Assembly: GCA_963575745.1 (NCBI GenBank) | Contig: CAUYUJ010015283.1 | Span: forward strand, 377,410-434,909 | Reading direction: 5' to 3' | DNA from: Prorocentrum cordatum | Taxonomy: Eukaryota > Sar > Dinophyceae > Prorocentrales > Prorocentraceae | Length of the DNA stretch: 57,500 nucleotides | In this document: positions 50,761-57,500 of the stretch, in pieces | How the letters are laid out: each line of letters starts with the position of its first letter | Position numbering within the stretch: position 1 is the stretch's first letter | Made by a program: the position numbers and the translations under genes | The notes under the pieces: generated by a model | Told to the model about the DNA's origin: nothing | What the model saw: only the letters and a program-made list of their open reading frames with translations | Databases searched by the model: none

Positions 50761-53700
50761 ATGCAACTCGTTGATCTTGTCAGAGAGAGCGTCATCGGGG
50801 ATAACGAGGAGGTGGAGGGCCCGTACGGCAAGAAGCTCATAACTTATGCAGACTATACCGCCTCAGGGAAAGCTCTAGGATTCATTGAGGAGTACATCAG
50901 TCAACAGGTATTGCCGCTTTACGGGAACAGCCACACGCAGACCAGCAAAACAGGGAGGCAGACCACTCTGTTCATGGAAGAGGCTCGTACAATGATCAAG
51001 GACTACACGGGGTGCACCAAGAAAGATGCCCTCGTGTTTGTTGGGAGCGGGTGCACCGCGGCTGCAAACCGTTTAGTCCAGATGTTGGGCTTGAGCGCAA
51101 GCTCGGAGGTCAAGGACGTACTTCAACGAGACCACCCAGACATGTGTAGAACCGTTGTGTTCGTCAGCTCGCACGAGCACCATTCGAATCTTCTGCCGTG
51201 GCGGGAGTCTCTCGCCGAAGTGGTTTGCATTCCAGACGACCCGTGCACGGGCAATCTGAGCCTCGTTGCTTTAGAAGCGTGTCTGGTAAAGTACGCGGAC
51301 CGCCCGCTGAAGATCGGTGCCTTCAGTGCAGCGTCCAACGTGACTGGCATAGTCGAAGACGTAGACGCCGTATCCATCTTGCTGCACAGGCATGGGGCCT
51401 TGGCCGTATGGGACTACGCGTGCAGCGGCCCCTACGTGGAGATTGACATGAACGCGCGCGTGGAGGGTGCCCACACGGGCGCGCACAAGGACGCCGTCTT
51501 CATCTCGCCCCACAAGTTTGTCGGCGGGCCGCAGACCCCTGGCGTCCTGATCTTCAAGAAGGAGCTGAGCGGGAGGCGCGACAGGTGCTCGCTTCCGGGC
51601 GGCGGCTCCGTCTTCTACGTCTCCTCCGAGGAGCACGTGTACCTCAGGCACTGCGAGGAGAGGGAGGAGGCAGGGACTCCCGCGCTCGTGGGCGCCATCC
51701 GATGCGGGCTTGCGTTCCAGCTGAAGCACCGCATCGGCTGCTACCGCATCGCGGAGCTCGACGACGGGATCTGCCAGCGCGTGCTGAGCTGCATGGCGCG
51801 GCATCCGAGCATACACGTCCTCGGGAGCACGAGCTCCCGCCGCCTGCCCATCGTGTCGTTCATGGTGCACTGCCAGGGGATGTACCTCCACTACAACTAC
51901 GTCTGCGCGCTCCTGAACGACCTGTTTGGGATCCAGGCCCCCGGCGACGGGATCTCTACTCAGGAGAGTGGAAAAGCCGCCCGGACCCGACAGTTGGCGT
52001 TCACGAAACGGCCCAGGGCGTGTACTGAACAGCCATACCCTGTCTGATCCCTTCTTTGGGCGCGTTTACTGAACGACTTCGCGTGTCGGGGTGGTTATCA
52101 TGGGGGTGGATGTTTGGACCTCCTATGTACGTGCCCACAGCCCCTGGCCAGGCCCAGCCTGGGCCCCAGAGCAGTGTGTGTGTGTGTGTGTGTGTGCCAC
52201 CCTTGCAAACAGCCAGGAGTATGTGCATGGCAGGTTCGTGTCGTGTCGACCGGCGGCGACCCCGCCAGCGACGTTCAACTTTGAACGCCGCGGGCGACCC
52301 AGGATCGTTCGATGTGGAACGATCTGGACGTTCCGGAAACGGCCGATCCTTCCAGGTTGAACGATCCCCGCGGTGTCAGAAACCAACGCCGAAGTCGGCA
52401 CGACACGAACCTGACGTACACCGTCCCTGGGCCCAGGATGGGCCTGTCTATGGGGCAGTGGATGTGTGCAGATCCCGCCGCCCTGCAGGTCAGGGGTGGC
52501 TGCATGTGCGCGGGGCCGTACTCGCAGGAGCTGCTCGGGATAGCCCCGGAGCTGTCGGGCAGGTTCCTGCGGGAGCTCCGGAAGAAGGAGGATAACGAGG
52601 TGATCCGGCCCGGGTACGTGCGGCTGAGCCTGCACTATTCCATGTCCGAGATCGAGGAACAAACAATCGCGTAAGCAGAAATGTTCGGAGGTCCGCGCGG
52701 ATTCTTTGGGTCGGCGCTGGACCCCTCCTCCCTGGCGCGTGGAGGCACCGCTAGGAGGTTCCAGCGGCGCTCCAAGAAATCCGTGCGGACCGTCGAAAGA
52801 CCATGGTTTTCGGTGGCAAATCATGGGAGCCTGGTGTACCCTCTTAATTCCGTCTTTAGCGTCGATTAGCGTGGATTAGCGTGTGGGAGTCGATGAGATA
52901 GCGTTGATTTAGCGTCGGTTAGCGTCGGTTCAGCGTCGGTTAGCGTCGATTTGGCGTCGATTTAGCGTCGACTCGCAAGAGCCGACAAGATGGTATGGGA
53001 GTCTCCCACGAGTTGCCGTCGAAATGTTTGTGCATCTTTCAGGAGGGAAAGAAACACACAGACACAATTAATCTTCGATTTCCTGGAAAATATGGGAAAA
53101 TATGGGAAGTGGTGGGAAAGACAAAACCCCAGAAAATATGGGAAAATATGGGGACTAGTTTTATTTGTGTGTATTTATTTGTGTGTCCTGGGGCCCCTTC
53201 AATCTTTTGTTCATCGACGAGAGCACCGTGGGCTACGTGCTGCAGGCCGTGGGCTTCGTGGCCTCGGAGGGCTGGCGGCTGCTGCCCCAGTACACCTTCG
53301 ACGCGCGCACGGGGCTCTGGACGTCTGGGCGCAACAAACATCGGCGGCGAGTAAGGGGGGGGAGTGTGAAGGAGGAGGCCTTCTCAGAAGAGGGCGTGGC
53401 TTCTCAGAACTCCTTGCGCCTTCTGAGAAGTGCTTTTCTGTCTTCGGGGAAGGCTGAACAGCTTCTCAGAAGGCCGGGGGACTTCCAAGCCTTCTGAGAA
53501 GGCCTTCTCCTTCGCACTTCCCCCCCTCGCTCGCCGCCAAAGCAGACCCACAACCACGGCCAAGTGGATTTTTCTGGAGGGTCCTTCGCTGGAGAACTCG
53601 CCGACCTCGACCTGCGACCTTCGGTTGTGGTTGTGGACGACGTGGAAGTCTTGCACGAGGTATTCCCCAGGGTGTGTGCTCGATGTGGCTGTGGTCGCTT

Positions 53701-55418
53701 GCTGGAGGAGGAGGAGGAGGAGGAGGAGGAGGAGGAGGAGGAGGAGGAGGGGGGAGGAGGGGGGGAGGAGGGGGGAGGAGTGGGGAGGAGGAGAAGGAGT
53801 ACCCGCAGGATGCACAGGCACAACCGCCGTCCCGCGCGCTCCTGGCTGCACGGCATCGACTACGACGCCCTGATGGGGTCGCGGGCCGGGAGCGGGGCGC
53901 CTTCCGGGCAGCGCGCGACGCCGGGCCCCCCTGGGCAGTGCAGGGACGAGGTGGGCGACGGAAGGAAACGGGGGCGCCCGTGCCAGCACTCGTCCCGCGT
54001 AAGTCGGCTACGCGTAAGGTGACTTGGTATCGCTCGGACGAGTGCACTTTTTCTCGGCGGGGATCATTAAGGAGCATCCTGGATCATCCTGCGAAAAACC
54101 ACGCACGAAACCGACAAACAAACGCAGGGAATGGACTTCCGAGCGATGGCCAGGTGACCTTTCGCTGGAGTGAGCTTCAGCGCGCGCGCGCGCTTGCGTG
54201 GGCTTGGGCCCTTGAAGCCGCGCACCAGAGGTCACTCTTGCCCAGGGCCGCTCCTGCGTGTCGCCGCGTCAAACGTCGTGCGTAGGCGCACGCGGTGTGC
54301 CGCGATGGCAGCCCGCGCAAGCCGCGGTGTACGTTCGCCGCGCGTTCTCGCGTCGGGCCCGCTTGTCGTCCCGTCGCGCAGGTGCTGGCAGGCTACCTGT
54401 CCGAGGCTCGGGCCCAGGCAGAGGTGGCGGGCTCGCAGTTCCGGTACGGCTCCACTTCCCTGGCCGCCGCGGCCGTCCTGCCGGCGGAGGCCGAGGAGTT
54501 GCGCTGGCTCTCGGATGGGGGGGAGAAGGTACCCATAATTACCGCTGCCGCTGACCCGCCTTTCTTTGGGGGCCTGCTGGGCGGCCCTCGTCGCCACGGC
54601 TGGATTCGCCTCGGCATTCTGGTCAGAAAGCACCCCAGGAGGGGTGGGGTCTGGGTGGCAGCGGTACGGGTACAGTACCTTTCGGGGCTCGTCTCGATTC
54701 TTCCGATTCGATCCGATTTGATTTCGATGGCTTCCGATTCCGATTCGATTCGATGTGGGATTCCGATGTGGGTTCCGAGTTCTTATTGGAGGCACACTAG
54801 CCTGCCGATCTCCGCCGAATCGACTTTCCCCGACTCGCCTGCCGATTTTCCGCCGACCCGATTGATCTCGATTGCAGATCCGAATTATCGATTCGATTCT
54901 GAGCTTAAGTCGGGCCTGTCTAGTCAAACAATAGTCTGGGGACGATTGCGTTAGCATTTTTTGAATATTTTGGGGTAATTTGTTGACGAGGTTTGTCTTT
55001 TTGTTCAAAACCCCCCTGTAGGGGGACACGCCCGACTTAATTCTGGGTTTATTAATGAGCATCCTGGATCATCCTGCGAAAAAAAAGCCACGCACGAAAC
55101 CGATAAAAGCACAGGGAATGGACTTCCGAGCGATGGCCAGGATCCGAATTATTGATTCGATTCTGGGCCCTCCTGCCTCTTGGGCTCCCCAGGTTCCTGA
55201 TGCCGGCGGAGGCCCTGCAGCTCCTGCACCAGGGGGGCGGCCACGAGCTGGGCGGCGCCGCATGGCGGGCCCCCTTCGTGGCCCGCGGCTTCGGGGCAGC
55301 ATCGGGGGCAACGATCGGGGGGGATGGGCCCAAGGGGGACCCCCAGAGACCCCCTCTTAGCGGCCAGCGTTATGATGCTCCAACCTACTTTAGCCTTGAT
55401 CACGAGAAAGAACTTTGA
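50761..55418 (+). CDS. class V aminotransferase / cysteine desulfurase-like PLP enzyme, six exons
   Basis: Proposed exons: 50761-51936, 52489-52656, 53222-53319, 53809-53998, 54382-54506, 55193-55418, about 660 residues in one phase. Exon 1 holds TYADYTASGKAL, VGSGCTAAANRL (PLP phosphate loop), SSHEHHSNLLPWRES, FSAASNVTG, the Asp in WDYACSGPYVEI, and the PLP lysine in SPHKFVGGPQTPG (about Lys252). Exon 2 supplies VRGGCMCAGPY, placing a cysteine (about 397/399) where desulfurases have the R-x-G-x-x-C-A loop. Exons 3-6 give YVLQAVGFVASEGWRLLPQY, WLHGIDYDALMG, LAGYLSEARAQAE and LRW-FLMPAEALQLL. The start is the first ATG in frame. The exon 2/3 junction and the C-terminus are the least certain. 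Sulfur transfer from cysteine is the family expectation; the true substrate is unknown. Confidence 0.8.
51971..52113 (+). repeat. dispersed repeat F, copy 2 (intron 1)
   Basis: See 15791-15943. Same orientation relative to the window, with scattered substitutions. Confidence 0.7.
52231..52413. mobile_element. TIR element (family Q) in intron 1
   Basis: 183 bp. Left CAGGTTCGTGTCGTGTCGAC, right complement CAGGTTCGTGTCGTGCCGAC. An inner GAACGATC...GATCGTTC pair adds a second stem. Only one copy is seen in the window. Confidence 0.75.
52684..52797. mobile_element. TIR element family C, copy 4 (intron 2)
   Basis: 114 bp. Left TTCGGAGGTCCGCGCGG, right complement TTCGACGGTCCGCACGG. The arms continue to GTCGGCGCTGGA / TCCAGCGGCGC. 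Confidence 0.85.
52815..53017. mobile_element. TIR element family G, copy 1 (intron 2)
   Basis: 203 bp. Left GGCAAATCATGGGAGCC, right complement GGCAACTCGTGGGAGAC. The interior is a tandem of TTAGCGTCGAT/GGTTAGCGTC units. Confidence 0.8.
53039..53205 (+). repeat. dispersed repeat L, copy 2 (intron 2)
   Basis: See 46452-46623. Contains a fourfold AATATGGGAAAATATGGG phrase. Confidence 0.75.
53342..53538. mobile_element. TIR element family D, copy 3 (intron 3)
   Basis: 197 bp. CGGCGGCGAGTAAGGGGGG left, complement CGGCGAGCGAGGGGGGAAG right, with several CTTCTGAGAAG palindromes between. Confidence 0.85.
53702..53792. repeat. (GGA)n microsatellite (intron 3)
   Basis: About 90 nt of GGA/GGGGGA close to the acceptor of intron 3. 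Confidence 0.95.
54066..54153 (+). repeat. dispersed repeat I, copy 1 (intron 4)
   Basis: ATTAAGGAGCATCCTGGATC, CACGCACGAAACCGA and GGACTTCCGAGCGATGGCCA match 55052-55141 in intron 5. Confidence 0.8.
54154..54265. mobile_element. TIR element family B, decayed copy 4 (intron 4)
   Basis: GTGACCTTTCGCTGGAGTGA on the left; GCCGCGCACCAGAGGTCACT and CTCCTGCGTGTCG on the right. The centre is shortened and replaced by a GCGC tract. Confidence 0.6.
54529..54688. mobile_element. TIR element family H, copy 3 (intron 5)
   Basis: 160 bp. GGTACCCATAATTACCGCTG left and complement GGTACTGTACCCGTACCGCT right; interior CCTCGTCGCCACGGCTGGAT. Confidence 0.75.
54690..54904. repeat. GATTC/CCGAT-rich low-complexity stretch (intron 5)
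   Basis: Repeated TTCGATT, TTCCGATT and CCGATC words, like 32313-32587. In both places it lies directly upstream of a family A element. Confidence 0.65.
54905..55039. mobile_element. TIR element family A, copy 5 (intron 5)
   Basis: 135 bp. Left TTAAGTCGGGCCTGTC, right complement TTAAGTCGGGCGTGTCCC. The left arm is shortened. Flanks ATTCTGAG and ATTCTGGG suggest a slightly decayed 8-bp target duplication. Confidence 0.85.
55052..55141 (+). repeat. dispersed repeat I, copy 2 (intron 5)
   Basis: See 54066-54153; about 90 bp with high identity. Confidence 0.8.
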
Positions 55419-55732
55419 GCGTCAAAACAAGTACCGAAACGCAAAGGTTTTCACGTGTCGTGCCCTGGGGGACACTCGCCAAACACTGTTTCGACACTCT
55501 CTTGAGACTTTCGAAATTACTTATGGGATGCGGTCCTTACGTAGGGTGGGAACAACATAAGGCTCGCGCCGTGAAGAAAACGAGCGACGGACTGTGTTCT
55601 CCGGTGTTCGTCCCCGAGGGGAAGGAACTCTTGGGGGCCTCGGGGCCGTGCACGCGCGCCTCACGATGAGGAGCCTGGCCCCCGGGAGGGTGTCCAGACC
55701 TCCTTTGGGGATCCACGCCATGAGCAGATCAC
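55419..55732. other. 3' flank of the PLP gene, nothing recognised
   Basis: No domain motif and no recognisable polyadenylation signal. Confidence 0.4.
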
Positions 55733-55860
55733 GCCGTCGCCGAGCCCCAATCGCCCACGGATCGCCGAGGGGGGCCCGATCGCCCACCCCGCCCGGGAGC
55801 TTGTGGGCTCGCCATCGGGGGGGCCCCTCGCCGATCTCTCGGCGACGCGTCGCGGCTTCG
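55733..55860 (+). repeat. dispersed repeat J, copy 2
   Basis: See 22066-22176. Same order of GGGGGCCCGATCGCCCACCC and GCCGATCTCTCGGCG. Confidence 0.65.
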
Positions 55861-56097
55861 AAGTCCGTGTTTCCCCCAGGGGCAGGCAGTCAGAGGTCCG
55901 TGTTCGCGGCCTCGCTGGCTGGGTTCGACTGGGCCGCGATCCCACGGGTACGCGCCTTGTTTTCGTGGGTTCCCTGCGCGGAACGCGTCCGTGCGACCGA
56001 GTATCCGTAGGATCGCGCTCTGGAATCCAGACCGCGGGGGCGTGGATATGGATACGTGAATGCGTTCGCCGCTCGTGTTTCCCGCCCTTGATTCGGT
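55861..56097. other. spacer, nothing recognised
   Basis: No motif recognised. Confidence 0.4.
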
Positions 56098-56276
56098 GGC
56101 AAATCATGGGAGCCTTGTGTGTGTGCATTCGCGTGTGCTAGCGTCTGGCAGTCGATGAGAAAGCGCCGACTCATCGTCGACTAGCCTCGATTCGCGTCGA
56201 TCCGCGTCGACTCAGCGTCGATCAGCGTCGAGACGCACGAGCCAACAAGATGGTGTGTGTGGCTCCCATGAGTTGC
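56098..56276. mobile_element. TIR element family G, copy 2
   Basis: 179 bp. Left GGCAAATCATGGGAGCC, right complement GCAACTCATGGGAGCC. The interior has GCGTCGAT/GCGTCGACT tandem words. Confidence 0.85.
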
Positions 56277-56609
56277 TGCAGAACCTTGAGCTGGCCCCCC
56301 CCCCTATCGCTGCCCCTTGCAGCAGGGGTGCGCGGCGCCGAGGCGCCGCCGGGCGCGGGGTGTCCGGCTCCTGCTGGCGGGGCGGACCACCCGGGGGCGG
56401 GTGCCGAGCTGGACGCGGACCTCGCCGAGTTTGCCCTGCAGCTGCAGGGGCAGGAGGAGGAGGAGGAGCGCGGGACCGTTTCGTGGGAGCCGGCGTGGCC
56501 CCGGCGCTGTCCGTCTTGGGCCTGCTTTGGACCAAAGCACACGTTTGGGACCGGATTTGGACCGCTTCGCAATGGAGACGAGAAGACCCAGGAGGGGGAG
56601 GAGGAATTG
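56277..56609 (+). other. weak exon candidate
   Basis: After a C-rich stretch and CCTTGCAG, a plus-strand frame runs from about 56323 through a Gly/Ala/Pro-rich part to ELDADLAEFALQLQGQEEEEE. This looks more protein-like than its surroundings and could be an exon of a downstream gene or a further exon of the PLP gene. No domain is recognised. Confidence 0.2.
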
Positions 56610-56667
56610 GAAGGATGAGGAGGAGGAGGAGGAGGAGAAGGAGGAGGAGGAGGAGGAGGAGGAGTAA
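56610..56667. repeat. (GGA)n microsatellite
   Basis: About 55 nt of GAGGAGG with one AAG interruption. Confidence 0.95.
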
Positions 56668-57409
56668 GGGCCAAGAGCAATCCAAATGCGGCCTGACTGC
56701 AGGACAAGCTGGTCTCAATGTCGCCACCGAAGGCTCCCATGAATAGACATCGCGAGCAAAGTCAGGAGTTAGACGACGGATGTCTCGGGGGCCCCAGAGC
56801 GGTGGCCACACCGTGTGGTGAGTCAGTGGGGTTTTTTGGTGACCGCACGGTTTGGGAACTCTGAGGCTTCTCCTAGGTGTCTCGGGCGACTGGGGCATCC
56901 AGGGTCCCAAAACCGTTCTTTTACCGGCCGTGTGGTGAGGTCTTTCGGGATGTTGAGGTCACCGCACGGTCTGCCGCCGCACCGTTTCGGGAGCCCCGCC
57001 TGTCGATTCTCCAGAGTTATATTGTGTTCCAGTGCTATGTGGAAGGAAAGGTGAGCTCCAGAGTTAGCATCCTCAAGCGTTCCCTCCAAGGTACACCTCA
57101 TCCAGCGTGCTCGTCGAATAGAGCCAAACTCTTGACTTCACCTTCTCCAGCGTTGCCTCGACGAGACGTTCATTCCAGAAACGACCTCTTCCAGCGCAGT
57201 CCCAGGGACGTGGATCTCCGTGGCAAGACGTTCGGTCCCAAGACACTCCCCCCCCTCTTTCCTCCTCCGTCCCGTTCTCCTCTCCTCCCTCCTCGTCCTC
57301 CCCCGCCTTTTCCTTCTCCTCCCTTTCCTCGCACCGGTGGGGCTCTTCCTGGGTCTCTCTCTGGGGCCTCTCGGGGTCTCGGGGCCATCCTAGACAGGGG
57401 GCTTCAAGG
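56668..57409. other. no recognised gene
   Basis: A CGTGTGGTGAG...GTGACCGCACGG block occurs at about 56810 and again, as CGTGTGGTGAGG...GTCACCGCACGG, at about 56930. A pyrimidine-rich stretch lies at 57245-57330. Confidence 0.45.
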
Positions 57410-57500
57410 GGGCCCCTGCAGGGGTGCCCTTCTTATTTCAGTGCGTCCCCGGACCCCCACTGGGCCGCACACGTGCCGCCCACCATGATTTGCGCCCGCC
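57410..57500 (+). repeat. dispersed repeat M, copy 2 (runs off the window)
   Basis: TTATTTCAGTGCGTCCCCGG, ACTGGGCCGCACACGTG and CCACCATGATTTGCGCCC match 20144-20230. Confidence 0.65.

Larger units (their letters stand above)
51937..52488 (+). other. intron 1 of PLP gene (GC-AG)
   Basis: 552 nt between ...ATCCAG and GTCAGGGG. The exon reads FGIQ then VRGGC. Length is a multiple of three, but reading through hits a stop at 52045-52047. Contains repeat F, a (TG)n tract (about 52174-52197) and a TIR element. Confidence 0.75.
52657..53221 (+). other. intron 2 of PLP gene (GA-AG, junction approximate)
   Basis: About 565 nt. The donor side is ATCGAG then GAACAAAC; the acceptor side is GACGAG then AGCACC. 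Almost all of it is three repeats in a row: family C, family G and repeat L. The exact junction could shift by a few codons. Confidence 0.6.
53320..53808 (+). other. intron 3 of PLP gene (GA-AG)
   Basis: 489 nt. Donor CTCTG then GACGTC; acceptor CCGCAG then GATGCAC, joining a split Trp codon (TG+G). GGA is present at both ends, so the exact cut is ambiguous by up to two bases. Holds a family D element and a GGA tract. Confidence 0.75.
53999..54381 (+). other. intron 4 of PLP gene (GT-AG)
   Basis: 383 nt with a canonical GTAAGT donor after TCCCGC and a TCGCGCAG acceptor before GTGCTG, phase 0. Contains repeat I and a decayed family B element. Confidence 0.65.
54507..55192 (+). other. intron 5 of PLP gene (GC-AG)
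   Basis: 686 nt. Donor TTGCGCTG then GCTCTCGG, acceptor CTCCCCAG then GTTCCTG, restoring a Trp codon. It holds, in order, family H, a GATTC-rich stretch, family A and repeat I. Confidence 0.75.

Noticed and set aside
50527-52047. Uninterrupted 506-codon frame taken as the whole enzyme
   Set aside because: It has no ATG before 50761, and its last ~37 codons are intron 1 sequence. The conserved continuation lies at 52489.
53564-53700. A further exon inside intron 3 (VDFSGGSFAGELADLDL frame)
   Set aside because: It is open and protein-like, but the exon 3 to exon 4 join is already continuous in phase and matches the expected family order without it.

Overview
The window looks like nuclear DNA of a core dinoflagellate. 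The sequence is GC-rich and packed with microsatellites and short inverted-repeat elements. It carries a DIRS-type retroelement (gag, RT/RNase H, tyrosine recombinase, cytosine-methyltransferase-like domain) and several decayed non-LTR (LINE) retrotransposons. The single convincing host gene is split by introns that mix GT, GC and GA donors, a known dinoflagellate trait. The species cannot be named from this sequence. No rRNA, tRNA or CRISPR was seen.

Layout: 0-2.5 kb has no recognised gene. 2.5-3.6 kb is a LINE 3' remnant with RNase H pieces. 4.0-9.86 kb is a plus-strand DIRS-like element whose ORFs sit in different frames. It looks dead: a Ser occupies the expected catalytic Tyr position of the recombinase, and a UGA interrupts the methyltransferase domain. 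10.3-11.05 kb is a LINE ORF1-like remnant. 11-26.7 kb is mostly repeats: an AT-rich island, long GGA/CTC tracts, many ~110-230 bp terminal-inverted-repeat (TIR) elements, and one unexplained minus-strand coding-like stretch (14.56-15.29 kb). 26.86-31.16 kb is a minus-strand, 5'-truncated, poly(A)-tailed LINE inserted inside a 53-bp tandem array; its polymerase core has been deleted. 31.4-32.2 kb and 48.1-50.4 kb are related blocks of a 64-bp CACGTG-bearing satellite plus a shared ~350-bp tail. 33.6-34.7 kb may be another LINE remnant. 37.3-43.95 kb is a nearly full-length plus-strand LINE (ORF1 zinc finger, endonuclease, RT, RNase H) broken by frameshifts and by a TC microsatellite inside the endonuclease. 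44-48 kb is minisatellites and duplications.

50.76-55.42 kb is the main gene: a class V aminotransferase / cysteine-desulfurase-like PLP enzyme, reconstructed here as six exons (about 660 residues) that keep one reading phase across five introns. Those introns contain copies of repeat families found elsewhere in the window, so repeat invasion of introns is the best-supported theme of this locus. 55.4-57.5 kb returns to repeats, with one weak exon candidate near 56.3 kb.

Family letters A-S used below are local labels for repeats recognised by eye within this window. Their boundaries are approximate unless stated otherwise.
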